NCBI RefSeq assembly: GCF_009017255.1 | Contig: NZ_WBZB01000037.1 | Coordinates: 28,007-92,006 of the forward strand | Source: Alkaliphilus serpentinus | Lineage (GTDB): Bacteria > Bacillota > Clostridia > Peptostreptococcales > Natronincolaceae | DNA: 64,000 nucleotides | Direction: 5' to 3' | Shown here: in pieces, positions 16,646 through 25,362 of the stretch | Numbering within the stretch: the stretch's first letter is position 1 | Layout of the letters: each line of letters begins with the position of its first letter | Position numbers and translations under genes: made by a program | Notes under the pieces: generated by a model | What the model saw: the letters and a program-made list of their open reading frames with translations, nothing else | Told to the model about the DNA's origin: nothing | The model's database searches: none

Positions 16646-16721
16646 AAAGCAGCTTTTAATGCAGCGAGGAGACTGCATATCTGACAATTAAGTCAGCGGG
16701 GATATTGGGGAGTGCTGCTTT
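16646..16721. ncRNA. Three-way-junction structured element of unknown class
   Basis: Outer stem AAAGCAGC (16646-16653) with GCTGCTTT (16714-16721) encloses two hairpins: ATGCAG/CTGCAT with an 8-base loop and CTGAC/GTCAG with a 6-base loop, plus an unpaired G-rich GGGGATATTGGGGAGT. Compact and well paired, unlike neighbouring AT-rich DNA. Strand is uncertain; the terminator at 16566 favours the minus strand. It resembles no RNA class I can name. Confidence 0.5.
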
Positions 16722-16883
16722 CTAATAACTAACTAAAAGGATTAATAAGTATGGATTATATTATGTAATAGTATATCATACTAAAAAAATAATTCATAGT
16801 CTTTTAGTAAAAAAAGTTATAAAAGTAACAATCTATTTATTGTGCTATACTATTTATGATATTGTATGTTATATATATGAATA

Positions 16884-17062
16884 AGGAGACTCTAATGAGT
16901 CTCCTCTATATAATGCAGACTGTTCAAAAGTCGTTAGAGTCGAGGCGCAAGGAAAGACAGCGATTGCCGCGTATACATCAATACGTAAGAATGCTGTTTT
17001 TTTGCAGCAACGAAGAATATGGCGGCTTTTCACCAGTCTGAGGAGACTCTAATGAGTCTCCT
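16884..17062. mobile_element. Short inverted-repeat element flanked by two copies of a terminator hairpin
   Basis: The core, 16916-17040 (about 125 bp), begins CAGACTGTTCAAAAGTCG and ends CGGCTTTTCACCAGTCTG, near-perfect terminal inverted repeats. It is flanked by a direct repeat of 22 bases at 16884-16905 and 17041-17062; that repeat is itself a hairpin (GGAGACTC-TAAT-GAGTCTCC) and is the end of the ftsH-like gene with its terminator. The 16884 copy keeps a T-rich tail on the minus strand, the gene-proximal copy does not. No transposase is encoded, so it is a MITE-like element. Confidence 0.75.
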
Positions 17063-18806
17063 GGATAATTTGGTCTATATCTCCTTCATTTAAGGTTTCC
17101 CTCTCAAGAAGGCCTATTGTAATTCCCTCCACCAGATGCATATTTTTTTTTAACATTTCTCTTGTTTCTCTATATAACTGATCCATAGTCTCGTTGCATT
17201 CCTTCACAAATCCTTGGTCTGCACCTTGTTGTCCCATTAGAATATCATAATTTAACATCCCTAGCTTTTCACTCATACCAAATCGCTTCATCATAACGAC
17301 TAAGGTTTCTGTTGCTTTTTGGATATCGTTACTGGCTCCCGTTGTTATATTGTCCTTCCCAAAGATAAGCTCTTCAACTGCTCTACCTGCCAATGCAATT
17401 TTAATATTATCCAGCATATCTTTTTTGGTATGAAACATTCTATCAGGAGGGATATTCATGCTGAAACCTCCAGCCCCATTGGTACTTGGTATGATTGTAA
17501 CCTTAGTAACCTTATTTAATGGGCACAGAAGCTTTGTTGCAACGGTATGACCAGCCTCATGATATGCAGTTATTTTTCTTTCTTGTATAGAAATCTGTCC
17601 CCTATCCTTTTTCTCTTCTCCTGCAATAACCTTATAAAAGGCCTTATCTATATGATTCTGCATAATAGATTGGGTATTTTCTCTAGCGGCATATATGGCC
17701 GCTTCATTCATAAGATTCTCTAGCTTAGCACCGCTAAAATAAACCGTCTGTTGAGCCAACTGCCCTATATCTACGGTAGTTGAGACAGGTCTGTTTTGCG
17801 TATATAGCTCTAATATTTCCCTTCTTGCCTGTAAATCTGGTAGACCCACTTCAATTTGTCTATCAAATCTCCCGGGTCTTAATAGGGCATCATCTAAAGT
17901 ATCTAGCCTATTGGTGGCAGCCAATACGATGATCCCATCGTTATCCTTAAAGCCAGACATCTCGGTTAAGAGGGCATTTAGGGTTCTATCAGATTCATCA
18001 CTGCCCCCCATACCACGATCCCTTTTTTTACCTAGGGCATCAATTTCATCTATAAATATGACGCATTTCTTTTTTTCACTAGCCTTCTTAAATAAACTTC
18101 TTATTCTGGCTGCACCAACTCCTACGTAGATTTGTACAAAGTCGGATCCGGAAACAGCCATAAAATCTACTCCTGCCTCACTGGCTAGGGCCTTTGCCAT
18201 TAGAGTTTTACCAGTACCGGGAGGTCCATAAAGAATAACTCCCCTTGGCATCCTTGCTCCATAACGTCTATATTTGTCTGGATGTTTCAAAAAGTCCACC
18301 AGCTCTAAAAGACTTTCCTTGGCTTCTTGATTACCTGCTACTGAAGAGAAGGCAATTTGCTTTTCTCGTTTTGTAGAGTAATCTACTGAAGACATTTTAT
18401 CATATTCTTTAGATGCTTGATTGGTATTTTTCTTTGACAGATAAATCGCTAAAATAGACAAAACCGTTATGAAAACCACAAAGGAAATAAGTTGTGGTGC
18501 AGAGAATTCCTGATTTACCTCCTCCACTTCAATGGAGTGTTTCAGGAGGACTTCCTTTAAATCTTCTTTCCTTGGATTATCTGTTATAAAGGCTTGTCCA
18601 TTGGCTAAAATCCCTTCAATATTTGCACCATCTGAAAGATAAACTTTTTTGATATTACTACCTTCTATATTCATTAAAAAATCATTATAGCTTAAGTTAA
18701 TGGTTTCTACCTTCATGTATTTAAAATAATACAGAGTAGCTATCATACCAACAATTAACAAAGCTATCATTAGTCCAATTATTTGCTTTTTTCTTTTCTT
18801 TATCAA
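17049..18806 (-). CDS. FtsH-like membrane AAA+ metalloprotease
   Basis: 585 residues, somewhat shorter than housekeeping FtsH (about 600-650). Two membrane helices at 9-28 and 105-123 enclose a small external domain. AAA motor: Walker A GPPGTGKT (194-201), pore loop IYVGVG (226-231; the usual MFVGVG has Tyr for Phe), Walker B FIDEID (251-256), arginine-finger region RPGRFDR (310-316). Protease site HEAGH (416-420). It degrades membrane and regulatory proteins using ATP and zinc. TTG start with AGGGGGATA upstream. Its stop codon lies inside the terminator hairpin duplicated by the adjacent repeat element. Context (not next to hpt/tilS) suggests a paralogue rather than the main FtsH. Confidence 0.9.
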   Translation of the reverse strand: MIKKRKKQIIGLMIALLIVGMIATLYYFKYMKVETINLSYNDFLMNIEGSNIKKVYLSDGANIEGILANGQAFITDNPRKEDLKEVLLKHSIEVEEVNQEFSAPQLISFVVFITVLSILAIYLSKKNTNQASKEYDKMSSVDYSTKREKQIAFSSVAGNQEAKESLLELVDFLKHPDKYRRYGARMPRGVILYGPPGTGKTLMAKALASEAGVDFMAVSGSDFVQIYVGVGAARIRSLFKKASEKKKCVIFIDEIDALGKKRDRGMGGSDESDRTLNALLTEMSGFKDNDGIIVLAATNRLDTLDDALLRPGRFDRQIEVGLPDLQARREILELYTQNRPVSTTVDIGQLAQQTVYFSGAKLENLMNEAAIYAARENTQSIMQNHIDKAFYKVIAGEEKKDRGQISIQERKITAYHEAGHTVATKLLCPLNKVTKVTIIPSTNGAGGFSMNIPPDRMFHTKKDMLDNIKIALAGRAVEELIFGKDNITTGASNDIQKATETLVVMMKRFGMSEKLGMLNYDILMGQQGADQGFVKECNETMDQLYRETREMLKKNMHLVEGITIGLLERETLNEGDIDQIIQETH

Positions 18807-18994
18807 TGTTATATCCCCCTTTGTTAATCATTCACTAAAAAAATAGACCTAACCCATAGGGCAGGCTATGTATATGATTAATCCTCTGAAGGCCAGGGGT
18901 TTACATAAAATATGATACCATAAAAAACAAAAAAAATAAAGCCTGATGGCCATATTCTCCTTATGCAATAATATCCAGCTGATTAATGAATACT

Positions 18995-19303
18995 CTAATT
19001 CTTAATATAGTTGTCCCCATTCCCCTTTCTCATTCTCTTTGTTAAAAGGTCATAATTCCCCATGGCAGCAGCTGCCACTAAAAAACTATTGATGGTACTT
19101 AAGTAAACTAAAGAAAAGCTAATACCCTTCATAATGATGTTGCTGGTAAGGGTGACAATAAACGCTACAATTAAGGTGCTTATTTTTTTATCTAGGCTTT
19201 TTGGAAAGTAGTCCTTAATAAAATGAGTAATAAGATTGGTTATAAAGACTCCACCCGTAAAGCTATTAAGAAACTCAATTGAAATATAATTGATTTCATT
19301 CAT
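18995..19303 (-). CDS. Small membrane protein, unknown
   Basis: About 102 residues with two or three hydrophobic stretches (GVFITNLITHFI, ISTLIVAFIVTLTSNIIM, LVYLSTINSFLVAAAAMG) and a basic C-terminus, TKRMRKGNGDNYIKN. Size and layout are holin-like, but no family is recognised. The ATG at 19303 is preferred, with GGAG nine bases before it. It lies 58 bases downstream of a small charged coiled-coil protein, and the two may form a unit. Confidence 0.6.
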   Translation of the reverse strand: MNEINYISIEFLNSFTGGVFITNLITHFIKDYFPKSLDKKISTLIVAFIVTLTSNIIMKGISFSLVYLSTINSFLVAAAAMGNYDLLTKRMRKGNGDNYIKN

Positions 19304-19361
19304 AATCATACACTCCAATCCCATATATCCATTGTATGATTATCAATAACAATTGTTCCAA

Positions 19362-19538
19362 CTAACCCTCTAAGAATTTCTTTTTTTCCTTGATCATCTC
19401 ATTATATTGAGTATTGGTAATTATCCCCTTCTCTTGAAAGTCTTTAAGAAGTTTTATAAAGGTCTTAGTAACCTCTTTAAGCTCTTCTTCCACTTCCATT
19501 ATGAGCTTATCTTCCTCTGGCAACCGACCATTAGTCAT
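19362..19538 (-). CDS. Small charged, probably helical protein (58 aa)
   Basis: Frame of 58 codons, with GAAGGGGG before the ATG. The protein is rich in Glu and Lys (LIMEVEEELKEVTKTFIKLL, then DFQEKGIITNTQYNEMIKEK) and is likely a helical hairpin or coiled coil; it resembles the short SHOCT-type segment in which a helix is followed by GIITxxQY/EF. It precedes a small membrane protein gene. Function unknown. Confidence 0.6.
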   Translation of the reverse strand: MTNGRLPEEDKLIMEVEEELKEVTKTFIKLLKDFQEKGIITNTQYNEMIKEKKKFLEG

Positions 19539-19729
19539 TTTTTTTCCCCCTTCGTAAAGTAATGCTTATATGAAATATAGACAAGTATTTTATATTTTAT
19601 TCCATGTTTATCAAAAATATTCTTGTGTTATAAGATTATCCGCCCTGAGCAAATAACTACTTCTACATAAAATGGGAAATTCCTCCTCAAAAAAGTCTTA
19701 AAATATAGCTCATTATCAAAAATTACTAC

Positions 19730-19758
19730 TTGATATTGTTAGAGATATTGTATATAAT
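19730..19758 (+). promoter_or_regulatory. Promoter of tRNA-Ala
   Basis: TTGATA at 19730-19735 and TATAAT at 19753-19758, spacer 17 bases; the tRNA begins 12 bases later. Confidence 0.8.
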
Positions 19759-19770
19759 TAATTGGTACCC

Positions 19771-19846
19771 GGGGGCGTAGTTCAGCTGGGAGAACGCTTG
19801 ACTGGCAGTCAAGAGGTCAGGGGTTCAAGTCCCCTCGTCTCCACCA
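19771..19846 (+). tRNA. tRNA-Ala(GGC)
   Basis: 76 nt, full cloverleaf. Acceptor GGGGGCG pairs CGTCTCC with two G-U pairs, anticodon stem CTTGA/TCAAG with loop CTGGCAG gives anticodon GGC, T-arm GGGGTTCAAGTCCCC, encoded CCA. Confidence 0.95.
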
Positions 19847-19852
19847 GTGAAT

Positions 19853-19887
19853 AAAAAATAGGACTAAAATGATAGTCCTATTTTTTT
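19853..19887. terminator. Bidirectional terminator
   Basis: Fourteen-base stem (AAAAAATAGGACTA / TAGTCCTATTTTTT), 6-base loop, followed by T on either strand. Serves tRNA-Ala and the convergent pseudouridine synthase gene. Confidence 0.9.
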
Positions 19888-19907
19888 ATGTCAATTAAAT
19901 TATAGCT

Positions 19908-20825
19908 TTATAAGTTTTCTAAGTGGAGTCCCAATTTTTTCAAATCCTCTGGCAGCTGTGCTTCAACCTCTATTTTTTCTCTAAAACGGGGCTGGAAAAG
20001 CTTTAAATAGGCGGCATGTAGGGCCTGCCTACTAAATTTAATGGTGCCGCCTTCATTATATAAGCTATCACCAATCAGTGGATGTCCTAAATAGGCCATA
20101 TGTACCCTTATTTGATGGGTTCTACCCGTTAAAAGTTCTACCAGAACAACGGTGGAGTTTTTATATCGTCGAAGAACCTTGTACTTACTGATAGAGGTCT
20201 GCCCCCTATCATCAACTATTCTTCTTATACTATCATCCGATGGTCTATATATGGGAGCATCGATGGTTCCTTCTTCATCCTCAACCACGCCCTCTACAAA
20301 GGCAATGTATTTTTTCTGAATCTTATCCTCCTGCATCATTTGAGATAAAACATGATGGGAATAAGGATTTTTTGCAATAATTAGTAGGCCAGAGGTATCC
20401 ATATCTAAGCGATTCACAAATCGTATCCTACAGGTTTTTCCTTGACTTTGCAAATAATAGGCAGCTGCATTGGCAATTGTGGAGTTGGGATGACTTTTTG
20501 TTGGGTGGGATACAATGCCAGGCTGTTTATTAATAATAATTAAGTCAACGTCCTCATATACAATATTTAAGGGAATATCCTGAGGCTCAAATTGATTAGG
20601 GGGCTCCTCCATATCTACTTGTATGATATCCCCTTCCTTAACAAGGGTATGATATTTTACATATTGCTGGTTTAAATAAACCCCTTCCCCATGCTTAAGC
20701 TTGGTCAGCAAACGGCTGGAAAAGTCCAGTTTGCTTCTAAGGACAGACTTAATGGTTTTACCATCGTCCTCCCTTTCTGTTTTGTAAACCATTATTGTCT
20801 CTGTTTGATTTTCTTTTATAAGCAT
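19908..20825 (-). CDS. RluD-family 23S rRNA/tRNA pseudouridine synthase
   Basis: 305 residues. An S4-like RNA-binding domain occupies the first 75 residues, then the catalytic domain with NRLDMDTSG (catalytic Asp141), LTGRTHQIRVHMAYLGHP and HAAYLKLFQP. These are the RluA/RluD-family signatures; the family converts uridines in 23S rRNA or tRNA to pseudouridine. Specificity (YhcT, YjbO or YlyB types) cannot be assigned. ATG at 20825 preceded by CAGGTGATTA. Confidence 0.9.
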   Translation of the reverse strand: MLIKENQTETIMVYKTEREDDGKTIKSVLRSKLDFSSRLLTKLKHGEGVYLNQQYVKYHTLVKEGDIIQVDMEEPPNQFEPQDIPLNIVYEDVDLIIINKQPGIVSHPTKSHPNSTIANAAAYYLQSQGKTCRIRFVNRLDMDTSGLLIIAKNPYSHHVLSQMMQEDKIQKKYIAFVEGVVEDEEGTIDAPIYRPSDDSIRRIVDDRGQTSISKYKVLRRYKNSTVVLVELLTGRTHQIRVHMAYLGHPLIGDSLYNEGGTIKFSRQALHAAYLKLFQPRFREKIEVEAQLPEDLKKLGLHLENL

Positions 20826-21039
20826 ATTAATCACCTGTTTCTTAATTTAATGGATATTTATTGCATTAATATAATTCCCATTGTTATAATAATAGTGTAA
20901 TGTGGTAGTTTTTTTCTTTACTATTATTTTGGATTTATTTCATATAGCGACACTTATATGTTATTATACCCATAGTCTGTACTAATGCAAGTATGAACTT
21001 TAAATACTATTAATATGAAACAACATAAAGGAGAATATT

Positions 21040-21846
21040 ATGGAATTTAATAAAATTATAAATATTGTACATAGTGATACAAAATTCTCTATTGATACTG
21101 CCAATTATCTAAGAGGAAAGCTTGAAAAACTGGGTTATTATGTAAGTGAGGTATTTGATTTTACTGCCGAGCTTGTTATTTGTATTGGTGGGGATGGTTC
21201 ATTTCTACGGGCTCTACATACTTATGATTTCGCTGATATTCCTATAGTTGGTATCAACACTGGTCACTTAGGCTTCTTCACAGAAATTAATCCTGATGAA
21301 ATTGATGAGTTTTTAAATCGATATATTAATAAAGAATACTTCATAGATGAAATGAACCCCATAGAAGCAGTTATTTGTACCAGAACCAATTGTATAAACG
21401 CAATGGGTTTAAATGAGATTGTTATTAAGGGCGATAAATCTAGAACTATCCATCTTGATATCTCTGTAGATGATCATTTAATACAGCGTTTTAGTGGAGA
21501 TGGCATCTTAATATCAACCTCCACAGGCAGTACAGCCTATAACTATTCAGTAGGAGGCAGCATCGTTGACCCCAGATTAAATGTAATACAAGTAACCCCA
21601 TTGGCCCCCATTAATACCAATGCCTATAGATCCTTTACATCCAGCGTAATATTACCCTCCTATGCCACACTAAAGGTGAATCCAGAGTACCGTTTTGAGG
21701 ATTCAATTGTTATCGTAAGCGATGGTGCAGAACATAGGCATGATAGCATTATAGAAATATCCTTAAGATTATCAGAGCTAAACATTAGAATGCTTCGATT
21801 AAAGGGCTCAGAATTTTGGAGTAAGGTTATTGATAAATTTCTATAA
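21040..21846 (+). CDS. nadK: NAD kinase
   Basis: 268 residues, typical of short Firmicute NAD kinases. Motifs: GGDGSFLRA near 49-57 (nucleotide-binding and catalytic Asp), GINTGHLGFFTEI near 72-84, and the GDGILISTSTGSTAYNYSVGG region near 151, the NAD-binding loop. Makes NADP from NAD and ATP (or polyphosphate). AAGGAGA precedes the ATG. In many Clostridia nadK sits with argR and recN; here it is a single gene with its own terminator. Confidence 0.95.
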   Translation: MEFNKIINIVHSDTKFSIDTANYLRGKLEKLGYYVSEVFDFTAELVICIGGDGSFLRALHTYDFADIPIVGINTGHLGFFTEINPDEIDEFLNRYINKEYFIDEMNPIEAVICTRTNCINAMGLNEIVIKGDKSRTIHLDISVDDHLIQRFSGDGILISTSTGSTAYNYSVGGSIVDPRLNVIQVTPLAPINTNAYRSFTSSVILPSYATLKVNPEYRFEDSIVIVSDGAEHRHDSIIEISLRLSELNIRMLRLKGSEFWSKVIDKFL

Positions 21847-21878
21847 GCATTAATAAACAACAACAATTAGTTCAATCT

Positions 21879-21910
21879 AAAAACTTAACCCTTCTGGGTT
21901 GAGTTTTTTT
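21879..21910. terminator. Terminator after nadK
   Basis: Stem AAAACTTAACCC / GGGTTGAGTTTT, 4-base loop, then TTTTTTT on the plus strand. The convergent response-regulator gene ends in the same sequence. Confidence 0.9.
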
Positions 21911-22817
21911 ACAAATAGCCTTGATTTGCAAATAAGATGATTCCTTCTAAAAATTTCTTTACATTTATTTTTCCCCGATACTTGCTTTTACCCTTTATAT
22001 AATCCATTTCCATTCGAACCTCTTGGAAATCGAATAGAGTATTTGAGTAGGTTGTAAAGGTAATGTCTCCGTAATCTTCTATGCCTATGCTGGCAATGTT
22101 TCTTATAGCTTTGGCTATGGCTCGTCGAACCCTTTGCTCTATAGCCTTTTCATTTGTTTCTAAGCCCTCCTCCATACTATTATAATAGTCGCAAAGAAGC
22201 TTATAAATATCAGATGTCTTATATCTGGTAAGGGTTTCGTTGTTCTCTATTCGATTACTGGTTAGAATATTTATAATTTCAATAAGATCCTTACTACCAG
22301 CCTCACCTAATATTCCCAGCTGCGATAGTATCAGCTTAATCGGTTCCTTTATTCCTTTAACCTCTCTTATGCAATTATTGTCCTTGCTATTAATATCCTT
22401 TAGAAGTTTAAAGGCTGATTCTATATGCCTTAAGGTTTCTGTTAACTTATATTTCTCGATTACCTTTTTAATAACCGAGACAACTTCCTTCACATTCACT
22501 GGCTTACTGATAAAGTATTCAATCCCTCCCTCATAAGCTTTAGCCATCATATCCTTAGAGCTCACTTGAGAGATCATAATAAATAGCATTTGGTTGTTAA
22601 TGCTTTTAGCTTTTTCCACCAACTCAATACCATCTATATTGGGAAGGAGCAAATCTACAATTACGATATCTGGTTTAAAAAGAAATATATTTTTCAAACC
22701 TTCTTCACCATTGTCACTTTCACCAATAACATTGCCTAGTTTTTGAGTTTGAATGATATTTTTTATAATCTGCCTGATACTTATGTCATCATCAATGATA
22801 TAAATATTTAAATCCAT
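21909..22817 (-). CDS. glnL: Response regulator with YcbB (GlnL-like) output domain
   Basis: 302 residues from the ATG at 22817 (GGAGG upstream; the ATG at 22835 lies ahead of it). Receiver domain 1-120: acidic triad Asp9-Asp10-Asp11, phosphoacceptor Asp55 in VIVDLLLPNIDG, Lys near 109 (ISKPVNVKE). The remainder matches the YcbB domain, known from Bacillus subtilis GlnL, which regulates glutaminase and glutamine transport with kinase GlnK. It follows the kinase gene by 14 bases and is coexpressed with it. The regulated target here is not known; the nearest transport gene is the symporter upstream. Confidence 0.85.
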   Translation of the reverse strand: MDLNIYIIDDDISIRQIIKNIIQTQKLGNVIGESDNGEEGLKNIFLFKPDIVIVDLLLPNIDGIELVEKAKSINNQMLFIMISQVSSKDMMAKAYEGGIEYFISKPVNVKEVVSVIKKVIEKYKLTETLRHIESAFKLLKDINSKDNNCIREVKGIKEPIKLILSQLGILGEAGSKDLIEIINILTSNRIENNETLTRYKTSDIYKLLCDYYNSMEEGLETNEKAIEQRVRRAIAKAIRNIASIGIEDYGDITFTTYSNTLFDFQEVRMEMDYIKGKSKYRGKINVKKFLEGIILFANQGYL

Positions 22818-22831
22818 ATTACTTCCTCCCA

Positions 22832-24109
22832 TCAAATATTCATAAGTGGAATTTTGATGATAAACACAGTCGTGCCCTCATCCATAGCTTGTACAGTATC
22901 TACATGAATACTTCCCTTGAAATAGTTATGTACCAAATGAGCTACATGGGTTAATCCTATTCCAGAATTCATCTTACCGGTATCTTCATCAAACTTAGTG
23001 GTGAATCCCGGTTCAAAAATAATGTTCATGTCCTCCGACTTTATACCAATGCCATTATCAATAACCTTAAGCTGAAAATCTTCATGAATTTTTCTGCAGT
23101 TTACCAAAATCCTACCATGATCATCAATGGCTTCGATTGAATTTATTAGGAGGTTATTTATAATGGATATCATTTGGTAGGCATGCTTTATCATAAAATC
23201 TTCAGTATAATTAAAATCCATCTGAATGTTCTTATCAATCACCGTAGGGTTTTTTTCATAGCTGGATTTAAGGATATTAAAGATATCTTTAATCTGCATA
23301 TTATCATGGGTTTCAATCTCTGGTAATATTTTTTCTAAGCCTGCCGTGAGTCTTAAATAATCCTTTTTAATTTCATGTATATCCTTTGATAAAGAAAGGG
23401 CTGCAAAGGATAGCTGATCATCCTGATCTTTGTTGCAATCTTTAAGATTATAATATAACTGATAGCTTTTTTCCATAGCATTTTCAATATCATCCATAGA
23501 CTTCTTTATGAAAAACATTTCGGATTTAAGATTAGAGGTTAATAATATCAACTGCTTATATCGTTCCTCATGCTGCTCCTTCATTAAAAGCATTTCATAG
23601 TAGTTGATTACTTCTATTACAAGGATGGTAATAAAGCTTCTTAAAAAGGCCACAAAAAAGATTACCGAAAAGCCTGTAAATTTTTCAATGTTATCCATCC
23701 GTATCAGCAATTCAATAATATTAGCAAATCCATCAGAAAGGGTTACCATGACAATAAACATATATTTCTTATCATGAAGGCCTCTAAAGTTTGATATCCT
23801 TAGGAAGATACCAAAGAATATATAATAGCCTATGGCCGGATAATGGATGTGTACAAGCTCTAAAATTTGAAGTTCTGGAGCTTGAAGGAATTGCATCAGC
23901 ATCCTAAAGGCAAATACAAATATACCCGTAATAAAGGACACAGTTATGATATTAAGATCCTTATAAAAATATAAGAACAATGAAAATGCCACTACACTCA
24001 ATGAAAATCTAAACTCACTATTAAAGGGATTCAAATAAATTTGACCCATAAAGGTAGTGACAAAACAAATGAGTATTATTTTCTTAATGGTTGAATTCAT
24101 TTCTTTCAA
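22832..24109 (-). CDS. glnK: Sensor histidine kinase, GlnK (YcbA)-like
   Basis: 425 residues. The first 170 hold five to six membrane helices, then a coiled linker and the kinase core: SKDIHEIKKDYLRL, with probable phosphoacceptor His245, NSIEAIDD (N-box, near 345), DNGIGI, FTTK and GIGLTHV. This DIHEIKKDYLR motif and layout match the YcbA/GlnK group. A TTG start with AGGGTGAG upstream is used; ATG at 24100 is the alternative. It lies 12 bases after a 211-residue unknown gene, so three genes form one operon. In B. subtilis the pair senses glutamine. Confidence 0.85.
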   Translation of the reverse strand: MKEMNSTIKKIILICFVTTFMGQIYLNPFNSEFRFSLSVVAFSLFLYFYKDLNIITVSFITGIFVFAFRMLMQFLQAPELQILELVHIHYPAIGYYIFFGIFLRISNFRGLHDKKYMFIVMVTLSDGFANIIELLIRMDNIEKFTGFSVIFFVAFLRSFITILVIEVINYYEMLLMKEQHEERYKQLILLTSNLKSEMFFIKKSMDDIENAMEKSYQLYYNLKDCNKDQDDQLSFAALSLSKDIHEIKKDYLRLTAGLEKILPEIETHDNMQIKDIFNILKSSYEKNPTVIDKNIQMDFNYTEDFMIKHAYQMISIINNLLINSIEAIDDHGRILVNCRKIHEDFQLKVIDNGIGIKSEDMNIIFEPGFTTKFDEDTGKMNSGIGLTHVAHLVHNYFKGSIHVDTVQAMDEGTTVFIIKIPLMNI

Positions 24110-24120
24110 AGGCTCTCACC

Positions 24121-24756
24121 CTACCCTTCATTCATGGTGAGCTCTCTGAAAACGGAATTTGTATTGCCTTCTGCCCATCGTCTATATTCTTTGCCTTTTT
24201 TTCTGAATATAAGAGAATTTTCTTTCTTATTATATTTCCATTCTCCTTGGTTTAAACTATAACTACCCCCGACTATTAGTCCTTCTAAAATAATAAAATT
24301 ATCATTGAAATATCTATCAAAAATCTGTTCAAGGGTTCCTTCCTCAGGAATCAAATGTTGATAGGCATCTATAGCCATTGCTTTATAAATCCATTCCATA
24401 TCCCTTGAGATGCGGTTAACATTTTTTAAAAAGAATCTTTTATCAGTGAAAATATAGGTCTTTATATCAGAGGTTGGTATAAAGTCTCTATAGATTTCAT
24501 GAAACAATATTTGATTTACTTCCATCCAACCTTTGTCCCTCATCTTTTGCCTTAAAACATCCAGAATAACCGATTCATACACAACGGGTTCTTGGTCTGT
24601 GAGATAATCCTCTAAATCCCCATCATTTCCTACTGCATTATTCAATATATCAAAATAGATATCCTCATTAATCCAAATCCATCCTTGGCCCTCCATATCA
24701 ATGGGGAAAATATCCTCTAAGTCACTTTTTTCAAGGGCATTATAGATAAAATCCAT
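24121..24756 (-). CDS. Unknown protein cotranscribed with GlnK/GlnL-like system
   Basis: 211 residues from the ATG at 24756, with AAAGGA nine bases upstream. No membrane segment or known motif. The sequence is acidic early (SDLEDIFPIDMEGQGWIWINE) and has many aromatic residues, with a basic C-terminal region (FRKKGKEYRRWAEGN). It is the first gene of a three-gene operon with a sensor kinase and regulator. An accessory or ligand-sensing role is possible but unsupported by motif. Confidence 0.65.
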   Translation of the reverse strand: MDFIYNALEKSDLEDIFPIDMEGQGWIWINEDIYFDILNNAVGNDGDLEDYLTDQEPVVYESVILDVLRQKMRDKGWMEVNQILFHEIYRDFIPTSDIKTYIFTDKRFFLKNVNRISRDMEWIYKAMAIDAYQHLIPEEGTLEQIFDRYFNDNFIILEGLIVGGSYSLNQGEWKYNKKENSLIFRKKGKEYRRWAEGNTNSVFRELTMNEG

Positions 24757-24901
24757 ATAGATCATTCCTTTCTAGTGTGGAAAACAGATCATATTTGTAT
24801 TTATAGTATAAAACAGATACATAATGTGTTCTAAAATTATTGTAATTATAGAAATAAGTTCAGCTGTTTAATCCATCAGTAAACAGCTTTTTCTAATCGT
24901 A

Positions 24902-24943
24902 GCACCATTAATTCAATATTCAACATTCAACATTTAATATTCC
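24902..24943. repeat. Heptanucleotide tandem repeat
   Basis: ATTCAAT, ATTCAAC, ATTCAAC, ATTTAAT, ATT: the same unit as at 12378. Confidence 0.85.
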
Positions 24944-25064
24944 TTTTCTAAGTTATCCTTTTACGATCAGTTGCATTTTACTATTACTATATTAAGCAAA
25001 AATTAATAAACTCCTTTTTATTGTAGGTTATTCAGTAAATTTTTTATATTTTATTTAAACGAAA

Positions 25065-25327
25065 AGAAGGCATTTCTGCCTTCCGAGGTTATCGAAAAAC
25101 CACTATATTTTAAAACTGAGAAATTGGCTCTCGGTCAAAAGGCAGGATGAACTCAAAAATCACAGGTGTTTTCAAAACTCACCTTTGGCTCATACATTGA
25201 AAACACTCATCTGTAATTTTCTCCTTCTTTTATTCTTATCTCCGCAGATTTCTCATTATTTAAGAATATAGGGTTTTAATGTAGTTTTATACTTTTTCGA
25301 TGGTCTGAGAAGGTATTTCTGCCTTCC
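25065..25327. mobile_element. Inverted-repeat element flanked by two copies of a terminator hairpin
   Basis: A 20-base hairpin (AGAAGGCATTTCTGCCTTCC) at 25065-25084 recurs at 25308-25327 with one change. Between them lie about 223 bp with ends GAGGTTATCGAAAAA and, in reverse complement, CAGACCATCGAAAAA; next inner arms CTATATTTTAAAACTGAGAAAT match the reversed right arm, and inside are further arms CACAGGTGTTTTCAA and TTGAAAACACTCATCTG. The whole is a long imperfect palindrome with no coding frame. Minus-strand T-run (TTTTCG) follows only the 25065 copy, which is the true terminator of the symporter gene. Confidence 0.7.
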
Positions 25328-25362
25328 ATTTCTTTAGATCATCTAATATTAAATCAATGGCT

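Noticed and set aside
16856..17041. Open frame of 61 codons, plus strand
   Set aside because: Falls inside the inverted-repeat element and its flanking hairpin; no ribosome binding site and no protein-like composition.
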